Position numbers and translations under genes: made by a program. The notes under the pieces were generated by a model. The model had not been told where the DNA came from and did not search any database. It saw only the letters and a list, made by a program, of their open reading frames with translations. From Desmodesmus armatus (Eukaryota > Chlorophyta > Chlorophyceae > Sphaeropleales > Scenedesmaceae), in contig VIIQ02000619.1 in NCBI GenBank assembly GCA_007449985.2, forward strand, positions 62,001-126,000: a stretch of 64,000 nt of DNA. Reading direction: 5' to 3'. Below, one piece after another: positions 51,775 to 63,705 of the stretch (within the stretch, counting starts at the first letter, position 1; the number at the start of each line of letters is the position of its first letter).

Positions 51775-53316
51775 ATGGCTCGCAAGCTCCTGTCCGTTAC
51801 AGTGCTGGCTCTGCTGGTGGCAGCTGCCTTTGCACAGGTACAGTGCGCATGGCTGATGCATGAACCGTGTGGCGAGGCTGGCTCGAGGGACCAACCGCAG
51901 CAGCATTGAAGCTGGAAGCATCTGCATGACAGCTCTGCAGCACAAAGCGCACGTCTTATGAAAGCACCAAGCACTCATCATTGATCGCAACCGCTGCCTT
52001 TCGTGATCATGGAAGGTCACTCCCAGTGCCAGGCGCAGTCAGTGCGCGTTGGTCTGGCCAGCCACGAGGCTGCAGCACACACAGCTGCAACCTTTCTTTG
52101 CTAGATAGCAGACGAGAGCTTTATCCAAACTTGCCCCTGTGCAGCTGGGCCAGCCTGGGCGCTGATGGGCCTGTTGCCCTGCAAACTGCACCTCACCCGT
52201 CACTTTGTATCACGTCTGTTTGCGCTGTGACCGATGTACGTTCACTCTGCAGAGCTCCAACACCCAGGTGACTGCCCCAGGCACCAGGGTGCAGTCCCAG
52301 ACCACACCGCAAGGCAGTCAGACAAAGGTAAGCAGCAGCCCAGCACTGCGCAGTCCAGTAAGCAGCAGTCCAGGACCGCACGGTCCTGGAACGTCAGGTC
52401 GTGAACCCCAGCAACAGCCAGTTCACGGTTGCAATATTGCAGCACGTTCAGTGAACTTGTATAATGCCGTCTTGGACTGTTTGTAGGGTAAGCGTGCTGG
52501 CTGGCCCATGCAACTGCACTGGCACTTTGGTCCCACCAGGGACCAAACCAGCCATGCACACATGGCACGCATGCAAGACCTTGCAGCGCAGCTTTTAGCA
52601 GCAGCACCCCACGCTCTGCATGTCTGCCCCTGCCCTGCCCTCATCATCACGCTGCTGTTCCCCCTGCTGCTGTGTGTCCCCAGGTGCAGGCTCCAGGCAC
52701 CAACGTGACGACCCAGACTACCCCCCAGGGCACTACCACCCAGGTAACACCCCGTGCAGCAGTGACCTAAAGAGCTGCCCCTGGCACCCTGCAAGCAGCA
52801 AACAGCGGCAAACAACTCATCAACACCTCATGCTGCGATGACCTTCACTCCCTCCTTCAAGGAGGGTCATCTTCTGCTGGCCTGCGCTCACTGGCCCAAA
52901 CACTGCGCTGGCCCACACACTGACTCCAGCTCTGATGAACCAGCCTGCATTCTTACCAACACAGTATTCATGCAGCACCCTCAGCAACACCCGCCTGCCA
53001 CCACTGCCTTCTCACCTCTCCGCTGCCCCATGCTGCTGCCCTGCACCCCCAGGTGAATGCCCCTGGCACTCGGGTGGTCCAGACCCCTGCAGGCACTGCT
53101 GTCCAGGCTCCAGGCACCACTGCTGTTGCCAACAAACAGGGCACTGCCGTCAATGCCCCTGGAACCTCGGTCGTGACCAACAACCAGAATGGCGCCACCA
53201 GCGTGCGTGCACCAGGTACTGCTGTGGACGTGCTTCCTGGCGGTGCCACCCGTGTGTCTGCACCCTTTGTGAACACCTTTGTCATTCCTAGTGGCCGTAG
53301 GATGCTGCGCGCTTGA
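51775..53316 (+). CDS. Small secreted protein made of V-x-A-P-G-T repeats
   Basis: Four exons: 51775-51837, 52253-52327, 52684-52743, 53053-53316; 153 residues, every junction in phase 0. Exon 1 is exactly the signal peptide (RKLLSVTVLALLVAAAFAQ). The rest is built from at least seven (V/S)x(A)PGT units of about 17-20 residues rich in Thr, Val, Gln and Asn (VTAPGTRVQ, VQAPGTNVT, VNAPGTRVV, VQAPGTTAV, VNAPGTSVV, VRAPGTAVD). Exons 3 and 4 each begin with such a unit, so the gene grew by unit or exon duplication. The tail ends in a basic RRMLRA. There is no cysteine. The pattern suggests a short beta-solenoid or an extracellular-matrix protein. No family is recognised. Confidence 0.75.
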
Positions 53317-54757
53317 GGGTTTTTTAAAAACACTGCAGGCCTAAGGGGTGGAGTACTGCAAGAAGGATGTTGTGCTTTTGTTGACGTATGCATGTGTGTG
53401 GGTCTGACCTGGTGGTGACGGCATGTCACATGGAATATGTGGGTGTGTCGTGTAGCGTACCGTGAGGACGTGGTACTGCAGTTCAAGTTGTTATTGTGTG
53501 TGTATTGTGCAAACGTGTGAGTGGTGCATGGTTGTCTGTGACCCATGCAGTGGGGTTGGAGCATACAGTACTCAAGCAACAAGGCCTGTGCCATGCAGTA
53601 GAGGGTGTGACAGCAACAGCCAATTTGGAGTGTGCACCAACACACTCCCCTTTGGGAGTCTATGGCGTCCTCGACATGCTTGCATCAACAGCGAGGTTGA
53701 CAGCATGCCCACATTTCGCCGCTATTATGGGGCTTTTCAAAAGCATTTCACAGCTACTCCATGTCTGCTGGCTGCTGCTGCAGGCAAGCTGTGGCTTGCA
53801 CCACCTACTTGTCGTAGTTTGTGTAGATTACGTCGTGTGAGGTACCTCGGTGTGTGGAAGATCGGCAGTGTGATTTTAGGCAGGCTCGGCATGCGCCGCC
53901 CCTGCGAGGCGCTTTGGAGTGCTGCAAAGCACTGATGCCTTGTGGTTTGTACGGGGCCAGCAGCAGCAGCAGCAGCAGCAGCAGTGATGCATCTGCAGCA
54001 CCTGCATGCCTAGACCTGTCCTTTCTTGATTGGGTGATGTACAGCACGGTGCATACTTATGTGTTGTTGTCCAAGATGTGTGCGTGCAGCAGCTGTGCAA
54101 CATGACAGGCTGTGCACCATATATCACTTGCATGGTGATTGTAAGATGTGCCATTGGTAAGATGTGCCTTTTGCCAAAGCTATTGCCAGGGACCTGGGAC
54201 AGGCCTGAGTTCAGGTGACGGTCTGAAACCTTTCAAACAGCGCAGACGTGTCATGAAGAGCAGATGATGTGAAGTGCAGTCACCTGTGGAGCAACTCAAC
54301 CAGCCTGCAGGCAACAAAGCCTCCACCAGGCAACACAGCCTCCAATGAATTCTCCAATGCGCCACCACACAGACATAGGTTGGGTATAGTACGTGGTGGC
54401 TCTGACCACAGCAGGAACACCTACCAACACTGATTTTGTGCGTTGCAGAGTCGTTTTGAAGGGGCACGACAGCATTTGCTTGCTCTGCCACGTCGGCTGT
54501 AGCAGTTTTGAAACGTGCGAGTGTCGTTCAAGGCCCGAGGAACGATCTATGTGAAATGTTTCTACACAATCTATCACAGGCTAGCACGCATCAACTGACC
54601 AAGTGCACACACAGCAAACAGTCACCAACGATCACCAGCCTGTCACCCTCTGCTCCCTCCAACTTGCTTCTCCCTGTTCTGGACGTTTATTACACGCTGT
54701 GTGGCATCAAGATAGACAAATCAGGACCGGATCTATCCATTCACACACATCCAAAGC
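53317..54757. other. Intergenic region
   Basis: No recognised gene. It contains a (GCA)n run at about 53961-53984 and a TGTAA at about 54138. Short ORFs lack coding character. Confidence 0.5.
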
Positions 54758-57700
54758 ATGTCCAAATCTGTCAGTCCAGCATGCATATGGCGAGACCGCC
54801 TTGCTGTGTTGGGTGGTGCAGCTGCATGTGTGCTCGCAGCCAAAGTAGCTCGTATGCTGTGGCTCCGCGCACAGCTGAGCTTCGGACCAGTTCTAGCCCA
54901 GCAATACAAGGGGCAGTGGGCACTTGTCACCGGAGGTGCGCACGGTAGCACAGACTGCCCACCACACTGTCAGAGCCAGCAGAGGCGCATGCGTACCAGA
55001 GATGGACAGGTATCGGCGGTCAGCTACGTTAATGTAGCTGTGCAGGAGCATATAAGCGATTGCATCGATGCTTATGGCTTCGCTGATGAAACACACATCA
55101 AACAATACAAGGGTGCGCCAGCTAACCTCTCAACCTTCACCCATCATGTCAGTCCTGCATTGTGGTGTGATTGTGTCATGCGCTGTGCAATCGCCATCTT
55201 TTTCGACCCTTTCCTTGCCCTCAACTTCAACAGCTGCGCATACAGTCATTCTGCTGCCATCCCTCCAAGCTCGCTGCCATGCCATGCCCCCCTACACATC
55301 CACACATGCACACGCGCGCAGCCAACTGGAGTCCACCGCAACCTCACATCCCCCACACACACCCCTGTGCCGCATTCTGTGGGATGTTATAAAACTCCTT
55401 GCATGTTATTTGCATGTATTCCATATGTTCAGCACATGCATCCCGTACACCCTGCAGGCTCAGAGGGTCTAGGCAAGGCCACAGCAGCTGCCCTAGCCAA
55501 GCGTGGCCTCAACATCATCCTGGTGTCACGCTCACAGCAGAAGCTGGACAGCGCAGCAGCCGACATTCGCAGCCTATACCCTGATGTGGAGGTGAGTGCA
55601 GCGCCAGCTCAGCACAGCAAATGTAGTATTTCAAGGGACGGCATCACAGCTATTACTACTAGTAATAGTAGTAACACTGATGTAGAGGTGAGGGGCACTG
55701 CAGAGTCCTGCAGGTGCATGCAAGCGCCCATCTGTCAGCAGCGCCTACAAGTCACGACAGCGGCCCCTGACACCACGCATGATCATGATCCGTGCACACT
55801 CTCACACACAACTTGCGCCTGAAGACTGGAACTGCTCCGACCGATGGGCATATCAACGACACACTTACAAACACTCCTTACAAAGGATCCGAGCCAACCT
55901 GCAACACTCAGTGGCCTTTAACAGCATATTCACGCACAAGGGTTGCTGCTGCTGCCCTGTAGGTGCGCACAGTGGCGGCCGACCTGTCCATGGCTGACAA
56001 CGTGCAAAAGCTGCTGCAGCAGCTGAAGGGCACACCCATACGCGTGCTCATCGCAAACGCTGGGGGCGGGGTTGCGAAGGGCTCCGCACCTTACTGGTGA
56101 TGCGGCTGGGAGGGTGGCAGGGGAGGAAATGCAGGCAAACTGGTGGGGATAATATGAAAACAGGGGGTCAGCGACGGACGAAAGGTGGAAAGCAGACAGG
56201 GAAGGGAAACATATTGCGTTGACTTGGTCAATGAGCCCCATGACGCACATGAATAGCACACTGGGGCATACAGTACTAGGCAGTGTGTTGTCACGGGGAA
56301 CGTATGTGTCTGCACGTCCAGCTCAGGCCGTGTGCAACTGCAGGCATTGTGTATCACACTGCTGTATTGCTGAGCCGTTTGCTGTGTGATCCGGTGGTGA
56401 CGCAAGGTGTGTGTCATGCTGTATTGTGCTGTGGTGTGCTGTGCCCCATACAGGCAGTACACTCAGTCAGAGGAGGATGCTGTCTGCAGTCTCAACGGGC
56501 CCAGCTGCTACATCCTCACCCGCGGTCTGCTGCCAGACATGATTGCAGCTGGCAGTGGTGCAGTGGTGGGCATCTCCTCCCTCATGAGCAAGCATGGCCA
56601 CATGGCAGGTGGGAAGATCCACAGCAAAGTGTACCGAGCAGTGTGTTCCACATGCTACGTACAAGGTTGGGCTTGCTTGAACAGCAGGCAGGGGACTAAT
56701 TGGAAGCCCAGTCTGGCAACCCACACGTCAGGCACAACTGGCAACCTTCTCTGCCGCATATGTGGCCGTGACAAGCACAGTGCTGTACTAGCGCTCATGC
56801 CACACACACTCTTTCAGCCCATACCAAACAACCAGCGGCATCCTTACAAGAACCAAAGGGCCACCTTGCCTCATGCGCACTGACCCCTCCCCCTCCTCCC
56901 CTGCTGCAGCGCCTTATGGTGCTCAGAAGGCCAAGGTCAATGCCAAACACGCTCTTTCAGCAAATACCAAACAACCAAAGCCTACCTTCAAAAATCAAAC
57001 AGCCCCTTGCCCCATGCGCTCCCCCCCCCCCCTCCGTTTGTCTCCTGCAGCCCCTTATGGTGCTGAGAAGGCCAAGGTGAATGCCCTCATGGAGGCTGTT
57101 GACGGAGAACTGAAGATCACAGGCAATCCGGGAGTCACTGCTCAGGCTATGATCATAGGGTGAGCCACACCAGCCAGGTTCATACACAGGCAGGGCGGCA
57201 GCAGTTGTGCATGCTGTGATCACGGCTGACCAGCTGCAGCAGCACAAGCCATGCTCATGGGAGGCGCAGCAGCGGCAGCATGGCCACGATCATAGGGTGA
57301 GCAGCAGCAGCAGGAGCAGCAGCAGCACATGCTATGACATAGGTTGATCATCATCAGCAGCAGGCACAGCTTTATTCAGCGGCCTTGCGGCCCCCCACGA
57401 ACCAGCCCTTTGTTTTCCCTGCCGTGCAGAGGTGTGGCCACCCCTGCTATTGCCAAGGTGCTGAGCCCTGAGCTGCGCTCTGCAGGCCCTGCCGAGCTTG
57501 CTGCTGCTGTTGGTGAGCTGGACAGCAGCATCTTCGCCCCTGCTGATGCTGTCGGGGAGGCTGTGGTCCGGGCTATCGGACGTGTGGGGCCGGTTGTCAC
57601 TCCTTACTGGTGAGTCTAGGCCGTGCTAGTAGCCAAGGCCCTCAGGCTAGGCTAGCCAAGGCCCTCAGGCTAGGCTAGCCAAGGCCCTCACGCTAGGCTA

Positions 57701-58808
57701 GCCAAGGCCCTCACGCTAGGCTAGCCAAGGCCCTCACGCTAGGCTAGCCAAGGCCCTCACGCTAGGCTAGCCAAGGGCCTGCTAGTAGCCAAGGCCCTCA
57801 CGCTAGGCTAGCCAAGGGCCTGCTAGTAGCCAAGGCCCTCACGCTAGGCTAGCCAAGAGCCTGCTAGTAGCCAAGGCCCTCAGGCTAGGCTAGCCAAGGG
57901 CCTGCTAGTAGCCAAGGCCTGCTAGTAGCCAAGGCCCTCAGGCTAGGCTAGCCAAGGGCCTGTGGGCTCTCAGGCTAGGGTAGCCAAGGCCTTGTGAGCC
58001 TCTGGCTCAGGCTTTGCTAGCCAATGGCCTTGGAGAGCTGTGGGCTGTTGTTCTGAGCAGAGCTGCCGCCACAACCAAGCCTGCTGCTCACTCAGTCATG
58101 TTGTTGCCCCTGCAGCAGCTGACACACTCGAGGCTTGATGACAGCTTGTCTGCAGCGGCCTTCCCGCATCAGCCTACGCAGCCTGACAGCAAGCAGCAAG
58201 CTGCAGCACTGGGCAGGATACTCTGTGTGTGCAGGGAGGGGTGCTTGCCCAGTGACACAACAGCAGCATGCAGAAGGCGATCTGCCTGTTTCCTCTCTCC
58301 CTGCTCCTGGTTTGCAGGAAGCATGCCGTTTTTGGCACCTTGTTGACCGATTTCTTGTGGCCCCCAGCACTACAGAGAGCCTTCCAGCGGCGCATGTCAA
58401 GGTACGCACACGCTGTCTGTCAACCCTAACACTTTACAGGCACATGCACCCTGGTTGGACTACTGATGGTCATCTTGACTGTGAAGTACACATGTTTACT
58501 AGCACAGATATGCACTGCACAGTCCACACATTTGTACTTCACAGTACAGTACAGCACGATGCATGTAACTGCGAAAACCAGCCATTGGCCAAGCTACCTA
58601 CCATACCACCTGGGCGCACATCTTTTTGCTTGGCTACATGCACTGCATCTGCTGCATGGGCAAATGTCTCTTGTGCTGGGCGCTGCTCACGCAGATGACA
58701 CCCTATGCCATGTGTCTGACACTATGCCCCTCACCCCCTGCCATGCCTCTCAGGCGAATGATGACGATGATGAAACCCACTGACATGCCAGCCGAAGCAG
58801 CGAAGTGA
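54758..58808 (+). CDS. KCR: Very-long-chain 3-ketoacyl-CoA reductase (HSD17B12/KCR type short-chain dehydrogenase)
   Basis: Eight exons: 54758-54935, 55458-55591, 55963-56096, 56454-56608, 57051-57159, 57430-57609, 58318-58401, 58754-58808; 342 residues, in phase. It reduces 3-ketoacyl-CoA to 3-hydroxyacyl-CoA with NADPH, the second step of the ER fatty acid elongase. An N-terminal hydrophobic helix (LAVLGGAAACVLAAKVA) anchors it. Then come cofactor motif T58GGSEGLG65, N136AG138, catalytic S190 and Y203-x-x-x-K207 (APYGAEK), all intact. Family length is about 310-320, so this is slightly long. An ER retrieval signal of KKxx type is not evident at the C-terminus (MPAEAAK). Related hydroxysteroid dehydrogenases cannot be ruled out. 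Intron 4 holds a decoy copy of the exon 5 start (see 56803-57081) and intron 6 a minisatellite. Confidence 0.88.
56803..57081 (+). repeat. Tandem duplication of the intron 4 end and exon 5 start in the KCR gene
   Basis: The segment from CTCTTTCAG through the pyrimidine tract and CTGCAG acceptor to GCCAAGGT(C/G)AATGCC occurs twice (about 56809-56944 and about 56951-57082). The first copy contains a usable acceptor at 56910 and 34 bp of exon-like sequence but no complete exon. Splicing to it would break the reading frame unless a donor is used nearby. Confidence 0.8.
57622..58025 (+). repeat. GCCAAGGCCCTCA(C/G)GCTAGGCTA minisatellite in KCR intron 6
   Basis: A 22-23-bp unit containing GGCTAGCC and CCAAGG is repeated about 16 times with two variant lengths (one with GGGCCTGCTAGTA). 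It fills over half of the 708-bp intron. Confidence 0.9.
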
Positions 58809-59582
58809 ATCAGCCTTGTGTGCTGGCGTGATATGTGACTTTGTAGCTTATGTTGCGGCTGGGCAGGTGTAAGGTCCCATTCAGGGGCCCAGCCTGAAAC
58901 CAGATACAGGAGAGGAACAGGGATCGGAGCTGGGAGCATAGTCTGTCCTGATACCCCTCCAGCCAACCACCTGTGCCTGTGCTGTGGGGATGCAACAGCA
59001 TCTCATGGAGTGTTTTGAGGACAGTGCGGTGTGCTGCTCATTGCACGTCTGCAGATTTGATGGTCAGCTTGACTGCTCGGTTTAGCTGATGCAGTTTGTA
59101 GCTCACCATGTCCCTGGGCACACAGTCCTGGTCAAATGCAATGGTGGCTGTTGTCAATTGTCCTTTTTTGTGGTGAGGAGGTGGGGGGGCTGTCAAAGTC
59201 AATGCTGCGCTGCTGCTTGGCTGGCTGTCTAGACAGGTTGCCAGGCTGCATCATGCATCTGGGCTGGTCGTGACTTGTGGTGGTGTCGGATGGGCACAGA
59301 TGTTGCTCTGGATGCGCTCTTGCTTGGCCTGACTGTCGTCTACGGTGTAGAAGACCCAGTGCAGCGTTGGCCGAAACTGCATGTTGCTTCTGATTGCAAT
59401 CGAGCCTGCTTGCTGCCAGGCTGTCGTCCCCTTCAAAAGTGACGGCAACAGACGTCCGCAAGCTAACGAGACACTGGACCTTTCATTGTGGATCGACACC
59501 TATCTTTGAGTTGTGTAAATGTCAACGTTGTGCGTCTCTTCTCTTTGTGGAAGTGATCTTAGATCAGTTTAGTCCAGCACCA
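58809..59582. other. Intergenic region
   Basis: Contains the KCR 3' UTR and the promoter and 5' UTR of the OEP21 gene. No gene was recognised. Confidence 0.5.
58868..58872 (+). terminator. TGTAA polyadenylation signal candidate, KCR gene
   Basis: TGTAA occurs 60 bp after the stop codon. This is close for an algal 3' UTR, so a later site is possible. Confidence 0.35.
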
Positions 59583-60985
59583 ATGGAGACAGCCTTCCAT
59601 TATGATCCAAAGGAGAAGCATTTATCCTTTCTTCTGAGAGAGAATGTCACGGCAGACCCCGACATCCAGCTGCGGTTGCGGGGACGCCTCAACACAGCAA
59701 CAGCAGGCCTAGAGTACCATGCCACTGCGCAGAAGTTCCTATCAACAGGAACAGCCATCAAGGTGCGTCTAAGAAGGCTGCTTAATAGTATTCACTGTAG
59801 TGCAGCCAGCCAACATGAAGAGGCTGCATACAATCTGTGTTCACACCCAGCAGGCAGCAGCAGTAACACCCAGGAGGGCAGGCTTTCCTTGAGGGCCCTA
59901 GCTGCATGCGGCCTCTCCTGTCCGACGCAACTATATCAAGCAAAATATCTGTAGTATGCTTGTTGTCGTGCTACCACAGGACTCCTTGACGCAGCCGCTG
60001 CGCTTTGGGCTGGGAGTGGGCGTGAGCAGCAGCAATAGCGACGACCCCTTCCTCACAGCCACAGCCAGTAAGAAGATCTCCCTCTTTGAGGGTGAACACA
60101 CGCAGCTCACAGCCAAGGCACGGGTAGAGCTGGACCCACGATCTTCCAAGGTGTGCCGTCTGGTGCTGTTCATGGCCATGAACCCATGGGGGTGTTTTTC
60201 TTCACCGCTGCAGTGTTGACCCAGTAACAGTAACAGTGATCATGGGCGCTGCTGATGTTCACTAGTGCTGTTAGTGCTCATGGGTGTTGCAGGTGTTCAT
60301 GGTGCTGTGTCTGCCTGCCAGGCTTACATCTGTTTTCTGTTGCCAGCCAGGCACAGCAGCTGCTCCCTGAACCGCACTCACAGAGCCACCCTGCACTATC
60401 TGGGTACAGCAGCACCCCAACACCTGCCGTGTTACCGTACGTCCCTGCAACAATCGTCCGCTGTCCACCCGCTCAACTGCTGCACCTCTCACTCCCCTCC
60501 ACTCTCACTCCCCTCACCTTCCTGCCCCGTGCGCAGATGAGCCGCACTGGTGCTGTGCGTCTGTCGCGGCGCTTCTTGGACTTCACTGCCCATCAAGACC
60601 TGCAGCTGACAGCAGGGCTTGACCTGGACTGGCCGGGCGCAGCCAAGACGGCAGTTGGGGGAATCCGCAGCAGCAGCAACAAGCTCAAAGCAGTGAGTGT
60701 GCTGGCATGACAGGGTAGCTGACCGGCTGAATGACAAACGGGCTGGCTGTGGCTGCGGGTGTGGGGTGGGGTGGGGGTCCGCAGGTGGGGGTGCAGGCAT
60801 ATTTCACTGAGGGGAAGGTGGACTGCCGAGCAGAAACCTTCCACTGGGTGGCAGCAGGATGATTCCTGTCATGAGGCATCTACACAGCCGATGCCTTGCA
60901 GCCTGGTAGCAAGGCAGACTGCACCAGTTGCACAGCATGCTTGCAGGAAGGCGGCAACACTTTTGGCTGTGAGGCTGCTGAGAAT

Positions 60986-61019
<34 letters not shown>

Positions 61020-61127
61020 GTTGCGGCTGTTGTGCCTGTTCTGCAGGACGTGTACCTGTCGGCACGTGAGAACAACTGGGGTGTGCACTACAGGCGGGGC
61101 AGCTGGTTCCTGACCTACGACTTGTAG
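59583..61127 (+). CDS. OEP21: OEP21-like chloroplast outer-envelope anion channel
   Basis: Four exons: 59583-59762, 59980-60150, 60537-60692, 61047-61127; 195 residues, all junctions phase 0. It should form a small beta-barrel in the plastid outer envelope, exchanging triose phosphates and phosphate between cytosol and intermembrane space. Family marks: an N-terminal METAFHYDPKEKHLSF strand; LRLRGRLNTATAG; then LRFGLGVGV followed by a KKISLFEGEH-type strand; a MSRTGAVRLSRRFLDF segment followed by HQDLQLTAGLDL; and the C-terminal signature ARENNW...SWFLTYDL. Length is close to plant OEP21. As expected for outer-envelope barrels there is no cleavable transit peptide. The other copy at 36636 is a diverged paralogue. 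Confidence 0.85.
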
Positions 61128-62173
61128 TGCAGCCTGAGGCACATGTTGGAAAGGGGGCAGGGGGGTTGTGGGGTGCAGGGCTCAGCTTCAGCTTTTGGGG
61201 GCCAATGGGTGCAAGAGCAGCTGAGCAGCTGAGTCAAGCTGGAGAATGGAGAAAGGGGTGTGAGCAGGCAGGGCAGGATAGGTAGGCGGTAGCCGCAATC
61301 TGGTGCTTTGATGTGGTGTTAGTTTGGTAAGGCGTATGTGCTTATCGGGACAGGCCATTCGGTGTAGTTTGGCAAGCAGTAGTGTGTGAACTGCTGCACG
61401 GCGGCAATATTGTGCACCATGGTAGCCATAGGACCGGCAGACATGCCCTGGTAGCAGCAATGCAAGTTGTGCCCTGCACCTCTGCATCGAATCTGCCTGC
61501 ACAAGCAAGCAAGCAACCTGGCAAGCTGGCAAGCTCGGCCTCATGCCATAGGACTTGTGTGTGTCACCCTTGACTTGTGGTGTTCAGGTGATGTGCTTCG
61601 GTGCTCTTTGAATTTCACATTATGCTTTTTATCCCTTGCTGCTTGCTGCGATGTGGTGTGTATGTGAGAGGGCTGCGTGGGCTGAAGGCCAGCACGTCAT
61701 GCAATTTCATCTTGCAATTTCATCTTGTCCTGTGCCCCCGGGGGCAGTAGCCTGTGGTGTGTTGAAAGGGTGGGCATGGTTGACTCAGGTGGTCACAGGG
61801 ATGCCTGCATGTCCTGTCTGGGCCTAGAGTAGGAGCCTAGGTATGATTGTGTTGGGTGCTGGTTGAGGATGGCGCGCTCAGCGCCGCTGCTGGGCAGTCA
61901 ATACAGGCAGTGTGGGCGCTGTCCATGGACCGTGACAGGCTGGCAGGAGTGTTGGCAATCCAGAGCGCCTCACACGCGCATCATGAAGTTCAACATCCTT
62001 AGGATGGCATTACCTGCCGCTATGCTTCCATCTTCGGTACCCCAGTTTGATCTTACCCAGGCTGGAGCAGCAGCAGTCAAACATGCACGGTTGCAAACCG
62101 CCGTAAGCGGACAAAACTGCTGCTCGATCGTCTGACTATTCACTGTTGCACATTTGGCCTCGGACTGGGCGGT
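61128..62173. other. Intergenic region
   Basis: Holds the OEP21 3' UTR and the upstream region of the LRR gene. An earlier exon of that gene could lie near its right edge, because the frame is open upstream of 62174. No other gene was recognised. Confidence 0.5.
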
Positions 62174-63705
62174 ATGGGGACAACATTCACCTGCCTGGCC
62201 TCTCGGCAGGCCAAATGCGAGGCAGAATATGGCAGCAGCATCGCCACTTTGTCGCCTGTGCATTCTTTGAGACGTCGGAGCAGCTGCAGCAGTGAACAGG
62301 GACAAGGACATACATCTGCCAGACAGCTGCAAGACATCAGTATCGCAGCCGTTGCGTCTGCCCTTGCGAGGGGGCGGATTGGCACCAGAGAGCTTTCTGT
62401 GCTACCCTTGGATCTCCTGCAGCGGGTCATCGACGCGCTGGTGCAGACAGGTGACCTGGGTGGCAACTTGCTGATTAGATCAAGCAGTGCCCTTCAATTC
62501 TGCAGTGATCACGGCGCAACAGGCCAATCACAGGGCTGCATTCCTGCTATTTGGTCACATATGTATCACACACGTGCTCCTCAACCCGTGTAATGCGCTA
62601 TCTGGGAGCATGCAAGTGAATCACTCTCACACGCCGCCAGTCAGTTGCTGCACAACCTTGCTGCGACCAACCTGTCCCAGCAAGCCTTTCAATATACCCA
62701 CTATTTTCAACTCCTATGATCAAAACCATCGGCTTTCTCCTTCCTTACACGCGTTTTCCTTCCTTACACGTGTGCTGGCTGTCCTGTGCAGATGCTCTGT
62801 CCCTGGGCCTCCTGCAGGCAGTGATCAGCCCCTGGCTGCACCACCTGCACCTGGAGGGCCTCACTGGAGTGGAGGATGACTGGATGCCTGTGCTGGCAGG
62901 GGCCAGGCACTGTGCTTCCCTCAACATCAGCGGAGCAGCGGTGCGTGCTGGCACATGATCCTGCGGGCAGGGTGATGGGGGAGGGGGAGTGTGTTACATG
63001 GACCTTTTTTTGCCAAACAGCAATGGCATTAACCACCAGGGTCGAGCCAGGTGAACCTCATAAGTTGCCTCCCCTGCGGTGGTCTGCACCACCCACACCG
63101 GTTTGACCAACGTCTCACCTGCGGTGGTTTGCACCACTTACACCGGTTATGGGTGTTGCACCTCTGACAACAGCAGGGCCGACAGCAGGACACATAGCAG
63201 TTAGTACGTGATATGGATGCAGGGGTCAGAGGGGGCTGAGGCTATGTGACCACACATGCGGTGGTGATGATTGCGGCAAGGCTACGACCGGCTGGCAGCA
63301 AGTCATATATTGGCAGGGTGGGGTGCTGTGTGAAGTGTGTTTGGAAGCTTGTGAAAGCAGTCAAGCTGTGCACACACTGTGGGTCACTACTAAACAGTTG
63401 CAGTGCTAGTCACACGTAGCTACTGCCTGAGCTGTCAGGTGCGTCACCATCGCGTGACTGTCAAGATCATCACCTACCCCCATGCCACGGCACCCACCCA
63501 CCCACCTGGCCCGCTCCTAACCTTCTGGCTGTCCCCCCCCCCCTCGCGCTCCGCCGCCGTCGTGCCCATTGTGATCCTTATTCTGCCTTGTCCCTGTCCT
63601 GCGCAGGTGAGTGACAGCGGCACCTCCTGGCTGCCCTGGCTGTGGAACCTGCAGGTGCTCACCATGCAGCACTGCAGAGACATCTCCGACGCAAGCATTG
63701 CACAG
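62174..63705 (+). CDS. LRR protein (F-box/AMN1-like cysteine-containing LRR type), 3' partial
   Basis: Visible exons: about 62174-62450, 62792-62940, 63607-63705, in phase; the gene runs beyond the window. The first exon encodes an F-box-like helical entry (LSVLPLDLLQRVIDALVQTG), the next LRR units (LHHLHLEGLTGVEDDWMPVL, then CASLNIS), the third WNLQVLTMQHCRDISDASIAQ. The L-x-x-L-x-L and CxxIxDxxI pattern is that of the cysteine-containing LRRs of F-box/LRR and AMN1 proteins, which usually present substrates to an SCF ubiquitin ligase. The F-box itself is only suggestive. The ATG at 62174 is a guess because the frame is open upstream. Confidence 0.65.
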
